Positions 19,280-27,939 of a stretch of 41,962 nt of DNA are shown in pieces. A program made the position numbers and the translations under genes. Source of the stretch: Candidatus Cloacimonadota bacterium (GTDB taxonomy: Bacteria > Hydrothermota > E44-bin80); NCBI GenBank assembly GCA_004375965.1, contig SOIS01000231.1, positions 1 to 41,962 on the forward strand, written 5' to 3'. Position 1 is the stretch's first letter, and every line of letters starts with the position of its first letter. Below the pieces are notes generated by a model. The model saw only the letters and a program-made list of their open reading frames with translations, did no database searches and was not told where the DNA came from.

Positions 19280-20494
19280 CTATTCATACCGCAACGCTTC
19301 CACAGGGTCAAGTCGGGCTGCTTTATTCGCGGGATAGATACCAAAAAATATCCCCACTCCTGTTGAAAATCCAAAACCAAGAAACACTACCCAGAGTGGA
19401 ATTGCAGAGGGAATTTTTGATGCAACTGAAATAATCTTTGCTAAACTGAAACCTACAATAATACCTATTGTTCCACCAAAACCGCTTATTACAACTGCCT
19501 CTGTGAGAAACTGATAAAGAATATCCTTGTACCGTGCACCAATCGCTTTCCTTATACCGATCTCCCTCGTCCTTTCGGTAACGGAAACAAGCATAATATT
19601 CATAATGCCTATGCCTCCAATGAGGAGCGAGAGTGAAGCAACGCCAATCATTACTACAAATGCAGCGCCAGTAAACTTATTATACATATCCATAAGAACG
19701 TCCTGGGTATTAATGGAAAAATCATCTTCCTTCCCAGGTTTTACCTTTCGTATTCTTCTTAAAACTCCTCTGATTTCATCAATCGCCTCTTCCTTATCTT
19801 TAGCAAGAATAGCAATAGCAATAGCTTCCCTTCCTCTTCTTATAAAAAGTTTTCTGAATGTACTGAAAGGAATTATTACCTCATTATCCATACTTTGACC
19901 CAGCATTTTACCCTTTTTCTCAAGAACGCCTACGACTGTAAACTTTGACGCTCCAATCCTCACGATCTTATTCAAAGGGTCCTCGTTGGGGAATAATGTT
20001 TCAACTATATCCGTTCCAATAACACAAACCCTCTTTTTGTGAGCGTTGTCCAATGTTGTGATATACCTTCCTGATTCAAGATCCCTGCCAGTAATAGTCT
20101 GATATTCAGGAGTTGCACCATTAACAGAAACAGGGTTTGTTTTCTCATCTTTGTATTTCAATCTTAAATGACGGCCATCAAGGGGCGAAACAAGTTCCAC
20201 ATTACTGCACAGTTTCTTTATTGCATCTGCATGTTCAGGTGTAATATCCTTTCTACCCCTGTATTTCCACCACTCGCCTCCAGTCTGTACCCAGGGCCAC
20301 TTCTGCACATATATAACATTTGAACCAATGGATGAGAACATATCTGTAACCTTTTTGTTTAATCCAGAAATGAGCGAAACAACAGTTACAACGGTCATAA
20401 CACCAATGATAATTCCAAGAGTTGTTAAAATTGACCTGAGTTTATTTGCCCGAATTGCATCAATTGCTATCTTGAAACTTTCACCTATATGCAT
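19280..20494 (-). CDS. ABC transporter permease, FtsX/MacB type
   Basis: 404 aa; RSILTTLGIIIGVMTVV, SLLIGGIGIMNIMLVSVTERTREIGIRKAIGA, NKAARLDPVEALRYE. Confidence 0.95.
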   Translation of the reverse strand: MHIGESFKIAIDAIRANKLRSILTTLGIIIGVMTVVTVVSLISGLNKKVTDMFSSIGSNVIYVQKWPWVQTGGEWWKYRGRKDITPEHADAIKKLCSNVELVSPLDGRHLRLKYKDEKTNPVSVNGATPEYQTITGRDLESGRYITTLDNAHKKRVCVIGTDIVETLFPNEDPLNKIVRIGASKFTVVGVLEKKGKMLGQSMDNEVIIPFSTFRKLFIRRGREAIAIAILAKDKEEAIDEIRGVLRRIRKVKPGKEDDFSINTQDVLMDMYNKFTGAAFVVMIGVASLSLLIGGIGIMNIMLVSVTERTREIGIRKAIGARYKDILYQFLTEAVVISGFGGTIGIIVGFSLAKIISVASKIPSAIPLWVVFLGFGFSTGVGIFFGIYPANKAARLDPVEALRYE

Positions 20495-20502
20495 TCATTC
20501 TC

Positions 20503-20860
20503 CTTTTAGCCACGGATACATTAGTTTATTTTTTACCGCAAAGAGCTCAGAGATCATATCGTAATTGAGTAATTCAGTTATTAGGTAATTCGTTCTATAG
20601 CCATTCATCCATTAGTCATTCTCCACAATCCTGTTTCTTTGTCTCAGTCCTTATGTTTTTAAGTCAATTCCAGCCAAAGGCTAACTTCAAGTGCAAAGCA
20701 CTTTCTTCCAGCACGCAGAGCTCACTTCCAATGCGTAGCACTCATTCACTCTTTCCATTTCGCATTCTTTCCATTGTATGTTATCTGCCTACTCCATACT
20801 TCCTACTGTCTGCTCCATACTCCCTACTGTATTTTTTCTGTCCTCTGACCCATCTCCTCT
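20503..20860. repeat. Intergenic mosaic of degenerate short-word repeats
   Basis: CTTTTAGCCACGGA, ACCGCAAAGAGCTCAGAGA, GAGTAATTCAGTTATTAGGTAATT, TTCCA-(GCAAAGC) units and 21-bp CTCCATACTTCCTACTGT tandem units in one gap. Confidence 0.7.
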
Positions 20861-20861
20861 A

Positions 20862-22082
20862 TTATCCACCTATCTTTACCTTTTTCCGTCTCCCACCCGA
20901 GCTCTTTCCACTCTTCTCCTCCTCGTCCTTTCCCTTCTTCCCTTTTCCCTTCTTACGGGATGGTTTTTTTGTTTTTACATCGTCACCATCCTCAAGTTTT
21001 GAAAGTACAGAGTATGGTCCTGAAACCACCATTTCTTCCTCCTCTACTCCTTCCTTTATCTCTATCTCTGTTTCACTCGAGATACCTGTTTTCACCTCCC
21101 TGAAATGAGCTTTTCCATCGACTACAACGAAGATCCCTGTTTTCTTCTCCTCTTCCTCCCCTCTTTCTATAACACACTGGATTGGAACCTTAAGCACACT
21201 ATCCCTTCTGGAAGAAATAATATCAACAGAAGAACTCATACCAGGTCTTAATCGGCTATCTGTCTTATCAAATGCAACCTTGACCTTAAAATTTGTAACC
21301 TCCTCCTGTGTCCCCATACCAGAGGTCCTTCCCGCATTAGAAATCTCTACCACATGTCCTTCAAAAATAGTATCACCAAACGCATCCACATTTATCTCAG
21401 CAAACTGCTCTATTTCAAGATCTACAATATCACTCTCGTCCACCTCACATTCTATCTCCATCTGTGAAAGGTCTGACAAAACCATAAGCACTGTTCCTGG
21501 ATTGTTCATTGTTCCAGTTACTACGGTCTCGCCTTCCTCTACATTGAGCCTTGTAACAACACCATTAATCGGACTTTTTATAATTGTCTTATTCAGGTTT
21601 TCAAGTGCATTCTTAAGATTTGCCTGTCGCTCCTCAACGGTCAGTTCAGCCATCCTGAAATCTGTTTTACCTACTTCGAACTCCTCCTTCGATATTAGTA
21701 ATTTTTCATATAATTTTTTCGTCCTCTCAAAAGAAGTACTTTTCATTTCATAACTTGCTTTTGCTGAAAGCAATGAACTGCGTGCGACTTCAACTGCTGC
21801 CTCTTCACGTGTCCGATCAAGTTCTGAAATAACATCCCCTCGCTTTACTTTGTCACCCTCACGAACATTCAACTTAATCAGTTTACCCATAATATCTGAG
21901 CTTATATTGACATCGTTCTTCGGACTAACTCTACCCGGTGCAGAGACGATTGATTTAATTTCTCCCTTTTTCACCTTTTCTGCCTTCACCTCTATTGCCT
22001 TGCCCTTAAATTTTACATTCATTACAACTATAATAAGAATAACAACTAAAATACCAACACCAATAATTATCTTTTTCTTCAT
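20862..22082 (-). CDS. Periplasmic adaptor (HlyD/MacA-like membrane fusion protein)
   Basis: VKKGEIKSIVSAPGRVSPKNDVNISSDIMGKLIKLNVREGDKVKRGDVI; KSPINGVVTRLNVEEGETV; basic C-terminal tail. Confidence 0.92.
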   Translation of the reverse strand: MKKKIIIGVGILVVILIIVVMNVKFKGKAIEVKAEKVKKGEIKSIVSAPGRVSPKNDVNISSDIMGKLIKLNVREGDKVKRGDVISELDRTREEAAVEVARSSLLSAKASYEMKSTSFERTKKLYEKLLISKEEFEVGKTDFRMAELTVEERQANLKNALENLNKTIIKSPINGVVTRLNVEEGETVVTGTMNNPGTVLMVLSDLSQMEIECEVDESDIVDLEIEQFAEINVDAFGDTIFEGHVVEISNAGRTSGMGTQEEVTNFKVKVAFDKTDSRLRPGMSSSVDIISSRRDSVLKVPIQCVIERGEEEEKKTGIFVVVDGKAHFREVKTGISSETEIEIKEGVEEEEMVVSGPYSVLSKLEDGDDVKTKKPSRKKGKGKKGKDEEEKSGKSSGGRRKKVKIGG

Positions 22083-22141
22083 TTCCTCTTCTCCTAATTT
22101 TATAATCTATCTAATCATATTTATTCCCTTTTTATCATTTA

Positions 22142-22173
22142 TCCTACATCTTACATCGTACATCTTACATCCC
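22142..22173. repeat. TACATCTTACATC degenerate array, left of lepB
   Basis: tcctacatcttacatcgtacatcttacatccc. Confidence 0.75.
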
Positions 22174-22191
22174 TTTACTCTCCCTTATATA

Positions 22192-22959
22192 TCAGAATAC
22201 GAAATTGAGAATTCTTCTCCACCTAATTTTTTCCCAGATTCTATATAAAGGAACACCCTTATCCCAGGAGAAGTATAGGATTAACGGTTTACCAAGCGCA
22301 TCCCTCTTGTCAAGCGGTCCCCAGAATCTTGAGTCACCAGAGTTGTCCCTGTTGTCTCCCATAACAAAGATACTCCCTTCTGGCACAATAATAGGACCAA
22401 AGTTATCCCTGCAATATCCTCCAACAAAACGAAATTCTCCCCCCTCCCAATCCCGCTGGTAGGTAAACGGGTTAATATTAGGTATTGGGGGAAACTCCCG
22501 TAGGTCCCTGTGCACGACGTTTTCCTCAAGAAGACTTTTACTGTTAATATAAACTATCTTATGTTTTACTTCTACAGTGTCTCCGGAAAGGCCGACACAT
22601 CTTTTGACAAAATATTTTTTAGTATATGGGGAAATAAAAATAACAATTTCACCCCGCTCAGGTTCTCTAAATTTAAGTATACTCTTCTTTGTAAAAGGTA
22701 TATGGATTCCGTAAACCATTTTATTAACAAGAAGAAAATCGCCAATAAGAAGTGTATCCTCCATTGAACCGGTAGGAATCATAAACGACTGTATAAAGAA
22801 TGTTCTTATAAACATTGCAATAAAAAATGCCCAAATAATAGATTCGACCCATTCCCTTAGTTTCGACTTTTTCTTATCTTTTTTATTATCTACTCTACCT
22901 CTCCTTTGTTTTTTCATTTTATTCTGTTTTGGCGTCAACGGCTGTTTCATTACATACAC
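22192..22959 (-). CDS. lepB: Signal peptidase I (alternative ATG at 22950)
   Basis: SFMIPTGSMEDTLLIGDFLLVNK (Ser), YFVKRCVGLSGDTV (Lys), MGDNRDNSGDSRFWG. Confidence 0.95.
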   Translation of the reverse strand: MYVMKQPLTPKQNKMKKQRRGRVDNKKDKKKSKLREWVESIIWAFFIAMFIRTFFIQSFMIPTGSMEDTLLIGDFLLVNKMVYGIHIPFTKKSILKFREPERGEIVIFISPYTKKYFVKRCVGLSGDTVEVKHKIVYINSKSLLEENVVHRDLREFPPIPNINPFTYQRDWEGGEFRFVGGYCRDNFGPIIVPEGSIFVMGDNRDNSGDSRFWGPLDKRDALGKPLILYFSWDKGVPLYRIWEKIRWRRILNFVF

Positions 22960-22990
22960 CTTACATCCTGCATCTTACATCCTACATCCC
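22951..22990. repeat. TACATCTTACATC degenerate array, right of lepB
   Basis: tacatacaccttacatcctgcatcttacatcctacatccc. Confidence 0.75.
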
Positions 22991-23026
22991 ATATTCTCAT
23001 CTTAGTTACCTCCTACACCATCACCT

Positions 23027-24316
23027 TTAATCAACAATTCTCTCCCCAAGAAGATTTGTTACATAAAAAGTAGCAAGCAATAAATCGAAATATGAGGAAA
23101 TCTTTGTCACCTGAGCCTGTTCATAATCCTGTTCCGCATCAATGAGTTCAAGAATTGTTGCAGCGCCCAAATTGTATTTCTCCTGCGTCATCCTGTAACC
23201 TAATTCTGCCTTTTCGAGATTCTTCTCAGCAAGGGTAAAGGTCTTTTCTGCCTCATCTATTGCAAGCAGTGCCTTTTTCAGTTCTATTCCTTTTATTGCA
23301 ATAGCATCGCTAAGTTCAAGTTCTTTCATTTTTAACAATGCTTTACTCTGTTTAATGGATGCTGATCTTGAGAAACCCGTAAAAAGAGGTAAAGTTACAC
23401 TTGCACCAACACTCCAAGAATCATTTTCATCCCATTCCTCCTTTGCGAAGGTGAATTTATCTCCAGAGTAACCATAACTCCCAGACAACGATAGTTTCGG
23501 GAGAAACTTACAGTATGTGGATGAGAGTTGTGCTTTACCACTGGAGACCGACAATCGTTCAGCCAAAACTTCTGGATTCTCCTCCTTCACTCTCTCAAGT
23601 AATGCATCATAATCATTGATACTGTAATCCTTGACTTCAATACTTTCCTCCTTTACATCAAATTCTAAAGCAGGCTCAAGTCCTATTATGTAAGCAAGAT
23701 TTGCTTTTGAAAGCTCTATATCCTTCTCAGCCATTAGCAAATCGAGTTCTGATTGATTTTTCACTACCTCAGACCTTAAAAGGTCAACCTTCGAAACCGT
23801 TCCAATGTCATACATAAGTCTTGTTTTCCTCAGATTCTCCTCACTCTCCCTGAAACCTAATTCCTTTACCGATAGAAGTCTCTTCTTTTTAAGAAGGTCG
23901 TAAAAGAATCCAGCAACCGAGTATTCTATCTCATTAACTGCTGCTTCGTATAATGCATTGCTTTCTTTAACGTCTATTCTCGAACTCTTTATATCAAATA
24001 TACTGGAAAGGTCAAAGACTGTCTGGTTCAGGGAAATATCTGATGAGTATGTATCCGTATACGGTTCAGTACCAAAAATTGATGAACTTCTATTCACAGA
24101 ACTCCTCGCGCTGATATAGGGAAGCATCTCAGAGTAACTCAAAAGCTTCTGTGCTTGAGACAGTGAAATACTCTCCCTGGTTTTTCTTAGCGAAAGATTA
24201 TTTCTTACCGCCATATCAATACAATCATTCAGCGTATAAATCCTTCCAGAAAGCAAAGTTGGAAAAAAAACAAAAATTAAAATACGACAAATAATTGTAT
24301 GTTTATAGTTATTCAT
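23027..24316 (-). CDS. TolC family outer membrane efflux protein
   Basis: 429 aa; signal peptide, YTLNDCIDMAVRNN, heptad-rich helices, EKYNLGAATILELIDAEQDYEQAQ. Confidence 0.93.
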   Translation of the reverse strand: MNNYKHTIICRILIFVFFPTLLSGRIYTLNDCIDMAVRNNLSLRKTRESISLSQAQKLLSYSEMLPYISARSSVNRSSSIFGTEPYTDTYSSDISLNQTVFDLSSIFDIKSSRIDVKESNALYEAAVNEIEYSVAGFFYDLLKKKRLLSVKELGFRESEENLRKTRLMYDIGTVSKVDLLRSEVVKNQSELDLLMAEKDIELSKANLAYIIGLEPALEFDVKEESIEVKDYSINDYDALLERVKEENPEVLAERLSVSSGKAQLSSTYCKFLPKLSLSGSYGYSGDKFTFAKEEWDENDSWSVGASVTLPLFTGFSRSASIKQSKALLKMKELELSDAIAIKGIELKKALLAIDEAEKTFTLAEKNLEKAELGYRMTQEKYNLGAATILELIDAEQDYEQAQVTKISSYFDLLLATFYVTNLLGERIVD

Positions 24317-24395
24317 AGTTATTTGTCTCGTTTTGACATGATTTTTTCTATTGTTTCTACCCTTTGTCGTCGGTTTTCATTATCCTTTCCAATTG

Positions 24396-24444
24396 TCATT
24401 GCGAGCTCCTCTTCTTGCGCGACTTTTGCAAAGCAATCTCATTT
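24396..24444. repeat. Dispersed repeat-like GTCATTGCGAGCTCC...GCAAAGCAATCTC overlapping the 3' end of the ABC ATPase gene
   Basis: GTCATTGCGAG...AGCAATCTC layout; related short copy GGCTCGCAATGACAGG near 66-82. Confidence 0.6.
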
Positions 24445-25121
24445 TTCCCATTATCCTCATCTTTCACAATCAATCCATCCCTTATATGTACAATCCTTTC
24501 TGTGAAATCAGCAACCTCCCGCTCGTGCGTCACAACAATTACTGTTTTTCCCTTCTTATTAAGAGCTGTAAACAGTTTCATTATCTCAACTCCTGTCTTG
24601 GTATCAATATTTCCAGTAGGTTCATCGGCAAGAATAACCATTGGATAATTAACCAATGCCCTGGCTATTGCAACCCTCTGTCTTTCACCGCCGGAGAGTT
24701 CGCTCGGTCTATGCTTTATCCTATCGCTGAGATCAACCTCAGATAAAACCTCAATAACCCTTTTCCTCCTCTCTTTTGAATGCATACCTGCATAGACCAG
24801 AGGAAGTTCAACATTGTATAAGCAGGTCTCTCTTGGAATAAGATTAAATGTCTGAAAGACGAATCCCATACATTTACTCCTTATCCTTGAAAGTTCATCA
24901 TCATCCAGTGTTGTAACATCCTTACCATCAAGGAAATACTCACCTTCTGTAGGTTTATCGAGACATCCTATTATATGCATAAGAGTGGATTTACCGCTGC
25001 CGGATGGTCCCATTATGGAGAGAAATTCACCTTCTTTTATGGAAATGGTGATACCATTGAGTGCCCTTACTTCAACTTTGCCCATCTGATAAATCTTCTT
25101 CACATTGGTAAGTTCTATCAT
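24396..25121 (-). CDS. ABC transporter ATP-binding protein, LolD/MacB type
   Basis: Walker A GPSGSGKST, signature LSGGERQRVAIARAL, Walker B VILADEPTGNID. Confidence 0.96.
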   Translation of the reverse strand: MIELTNVKKIYQMGKVEVRALNGITISIKEGEFLSIMGPSGSGKSTLMHIIGCLDKPTEGEYFLDGKDVTTLDDDELSRIRSKCMGFVFQTFNLIPRETCLYNVELPLVYAGMHSKERRKRVIEVLSEVDLSDRIKHRPSELSGGERQRVAIARALVNYPMVILADEPTGNIDTKTGVEIMKLFTALNKKGKTVIVVTHEREVADFTERIVHIRDGLIVKDEDNGKNEIALQKSRKKRSSQ

Positions 25122-25183
25122 ATTTATCTCATTATGTTAACGTAATATATGTTAAAAAGGTTTCAAAAAATCTAACAGAAAAA

Positions 25184-25867
25184 TTAACCAAAAAATAAAC
25201 CTTTTGGAAGTATAAATCTAATACCAAACTGTATCAAGAGCCAAAGTATCCAGCAACCAAAAACAACACCAAAAGATTTTTTCTTTCCTATTCCGTATAT
25301 CACTGTAAAACCAAGAGAAATGAGTATTAAATTCCATATTGTAAAGATATCTATCCTTGAAAGCAATCCGAAGAGAGGAGACTTGAAACCAAGATTGGAA
25401 GCAAACAGCGCAAGGCTTGTGTAAACCCTTGTGCTTCCTTTCATAAGCATCATAGCAGTTTTCAGAATAGATTCAGGTATGCTAATAAGGAAAGAATAAC
25501 TGACAACTGCAAGCACCTTTTTGAAAACCGTTCTGCTCCCAAAAAGGGAAAAAATCAGAAAAAAGATACCTGCTTTTGCAAAAATGAGCAAAAAAGTAAA
25601 AATGATAACAGAAATCGGTGTTTGTATATATGGTCTTATACCTTCGAGGGAAGCAAGGGCTCTCTCCTTCTGTGCTTCTTGTAACTGCTCCATCTCCATT
25701 ATTCTCTTTGACTGCTCAGGTATTATGACCTTCGGTAACGCAACCATCGTTAAGATAAGAATTATCACAAGTGTGATAATCACAGGTATTACCCAGTCTG
25801 GTTTTTCACTAAGTTGCTTAAACACTTCTACCGGACTGAAATATAGGTTCAAAAACTTCTTCATCAT
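25184..25867 (-). CDS. YIP1 family membrane protein
   Basis: 227 aa, FLNLYFSPVEVFKQLSEKPDWVIPVIITL N-terminus and about five TM segments. Confidence 0.75.
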   Translation of the reverse strand: MMKKFLNLYFSPVEVFKQLSEKPDWVIPVIITLVIILILTMVALPKVIIPEQSKRIMEMEQLQEAQKERALASLEGIRPYIQTPISVIIFTFLLIFAKAGIFFLIFSLFGSRTVFKKVLAVVSYSFLISIPESILKTAMMLMKGSTRVYTSLALFASNLGFKSPLFGLLSRIDIFTIWNLILISLGFTVIYGIGKKKSFGVVFGCWILWLLIQFGIRFILPKGLFFG

Positions 25868-25984
25868 ACCCCCATATAATTAATAAATGAATTACCTCAG
25901 TGTTTGCGGAACTTTGTTGTTTTTCACTATCTTTCCTATCACATACCACCACTAATGTCAAGAAAAATCATGATTTTAGACCTT

Positions 25985-26299
25985 CTACTCTATTACAACA
26001 GCAGTTCCATAAGCCAAAAGCTCAGCTGCTCCTCCCATTATAGAGGATGTAGTAAATCTTAAGGTAACAATTGCATTTGCACCCATCTCTTCAGCATTTT
26101 CCACCATCCTATCAATCGACTGTTCCCTTGATTCGGCAAGCATTTTTGTATATTCTACGATTTCTCCACCCACTATATTTCTTAATCCTGCCATTAAATC
26201 TTTCCCTACATGCCTTGCTCTAATTGTGTTACCTTTGACAAGTCCAATAGTTTTTGAAATTTTCTTCCCCGGTATTTCATCACTTGTTGTTATAATCAC
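25985..26299 (-). CDS. YbjQ/DUF74 family protein
   Basis: 104 aa; TTSDEIPGKKI, GNTIRARHVGKDLMAGLRNIVGGEI, EMGANAIV. Confidence 0.9.
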   Translation of the reverse strand: MIITTSDEIPGKKISKTIGLVKGNTIRARHVGKDLMAGLRNIVGGEIVEYTKMLAESREQSIDRMVENAEEMGANAIVTLRFTTSSIMGGAAELLAYGTAVVIE

Positions 26300-26748
26300 T
26301 TCTCCACCTCCTTACTATATTTATCCGTCTTTGAGATAAAAATCCTCTCTCTTAAGACCGAGACAAAAAGAATAGCCAAACCTGCAATACCTGCTAATAT
26401 GCCAATTTTTGCTATAAGTGCAACACCTGGATCTTTAATTAAGCTTTCGACCACTTTAAATCCTCCATAAGATATTAGAATGATCGCACTTATGGAGGTA
26501 AAAATCCATCCCAAACCCCGCTCTATCCGATTATAAACCCTCGTCCAGTATGTCTTCCAGATATCGTCAGATGGTTTTTTATATCTCATACCTTTCATCA
26601 CCTCCTTCAGATTTCTAAACTTTTCTATTTCTTCTTGACATTCTTTACAAGTCTTAATGTGCTCTTCGAATTCATACTTTTCATTTTTCGTAATTTCCCC
26701 TTCCAGATATTTCATCATCAATATCTTATGTTTCTCGTGCGAATCCAT
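26296..26748 (-). CDS. Anti-sigma factor with zf-HC2 domain
   Basis: HIKTCKECQEE (HxxxCxxC), one TM helix; ATG overlaps the sigma-factor stop (TAATG). Confidence 0.85.
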   Translation of the reverse strand: MDSHEKHKILMMKYLEGEITKNEKYEFEEHIKTCKECQEEIEKFRNLKEVMKGMRYKKPSDDIWKTYWTRVYNRIERGLGWIFTSISAIILISYGGFKVVESLIKDPGVALIAKIGILAGIAGLAILFVSVLRERIFISKTDKYSKEVEK

Positions 26749-27275
26749 TATATTATTCTCTTTAATTTTTCCTTTAATTGCTTTCTCGCGTAGTAAAGTC
26801 TTGACATTACTGTACCAATAGGACAATCCAATGCTTTTGCAATCTCCTTACATGAAAGTCTCTGGAAATATTTTAGCAAGATTATTTCCTTTTCATTGAC
26901 TCCGAGCTGTGAAATAGCATTCCAAACCTCACGACTAAGTGATTCCTTTTCTAAAGATTGGCTTTCGTTGCATTGAACTGTTTCAATAGGAACCTCCTGT
27001 AATCTTCTTTTCTTTCTTTTATAATTTAAGCAAACATTTCTTAAAATCCTATAGAACCACGGGAAAAAGGGTTTCTTGATATCAAATTTAGAGATTGCTC
27101 TATAAGCTCTCACAAATGCCTCCTGTGATAAATCTGCAGCATCATCAAAATTTCCTGCAAACCCAAGAGCCGTGTAAAATGCCTTTTTCATATATCTATT
27201 GACAATAATTTTATAAGCTTCTTTGTCTCCGCTTCTAATTTCTATGATAGCTTCTCTATCACTTTCATTATCCAT
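26748..27275 (-). CDS. ECF RNA polymerase sigma factor
   Basis: Region 2 DDAADLSQEAFVRAYRAISKFD; region 4 RLSCKEIAKALDCPIGTVMSRLYYARKQLKEKL; ORF opens at 27311, start set at MDNESDRE. Confidence 0.92.
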   Translation of the reverse strand: MDNESDREAIIEIRSGDKEAYKIIVNRYMKKAFYTALGFAGNFDDAADLSQEAFVRAYRAISKFDIKKPFFPWFYRILRNVCLNYKRKKRRLQEVPIETVQCNESQSLEKESLSREVWNAISQLGVNEKEIILLKYFQRLSCKEIAKALDCPIGTVMSRLYYARKQLKEKLKRII

Positions 27276-27474
27276 TTTACTCTCTATATTAAATACACAT
27301 CTAAGTAACATTTTATTGAATTTTTTTATATTTGTTTATAAGTGGGGACAGGAGTAACTCAATTTAAGAAAAAAGAGAAAAAGATAGTCGAGGATATGCT
27401 AAACGGTATCAAAGATACTGAATTAAAAAATAGTTTTCTCAAAAATAGAAAAATAAAAAAACTTATTTAAGGAG

Positions 27475-27936
27475 TTATTCTTTCTCAGTTATTGGAGAGA
27501 GAGCCTTTTCTACCTCTTTTTGAATAACAGTATTAATGCTATCTGTTAAAGCTCCACCTATCCAGTTGAATTCCTCTTCTGTGATATCAGCGATCTTATA
27601 AGCCTCATTTTGCATTATATTCCATTCCTCGTTCAGTTCATCCCACGCCTTTTTAATAACAGGATGACTATTCATGAACGCGGTATCAGACATTTGACTG
27701 AGATCCGGATTTACCTTGTGCTTTTCAACAAAATCTTTTATTTTTAGTGAATACTTGCCCATTGCTTCTTCGAGAGCAGTTGATGCTTTTATATAGGCAT
27801 CCTTCTGTTCTGCTCTGATTTTGCCATCAGAAGGAGGGACGAAAGGCTTTACCTCTTCAGGCTTCTCTGCTTTTTCTCCACAACCAAAACTGAACATTAC
27901 TGCAATAACTAACAAAAAAATACATGCTTCCCTCAT
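27475..27936 (-). CDS. Putative lipoprotein of unknown function
   Basis: 153 aa; signal peptide with lipobox-like FSFGC. Confidence 0.65.
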   Translation of the reverse strand: MREACIFLLVIAVMFSFGCGEKAEKPEEVKPFVPPSDGKIRAEQKDAYIKASTALEEAMGKYSLKIKDFVEKHKVNPDLSQMSDTAFMNSHPVIKKAWDELNEEWNIMQNEAYKIADITEEEFNWIGGALTDSINTVIQKEVEKALSPITEKE

Positions 27937-27939
27937 AAT

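Noticed and set aside
20653-21108. 151 aa plus-strand ORF covering the repeat mosaic and the adaptor 3' end
   Set aside because: Composed of repeat words and antisense sequence, Pro/Ser/Phe-rich, no credible start context.
21800-21820. CACGTG core as possible parS site
   Set aside because: ttcacgtgtccg lacks the flanking symmetry of TGTTTCACGTGAAACA and lies inside the adaptor gene, far from parAB.
22142-22990. CRISPR-like array around lepB
   Set aside because: Repeats are short, degenerate and contiguous with no spacers; no cas genes in the window.
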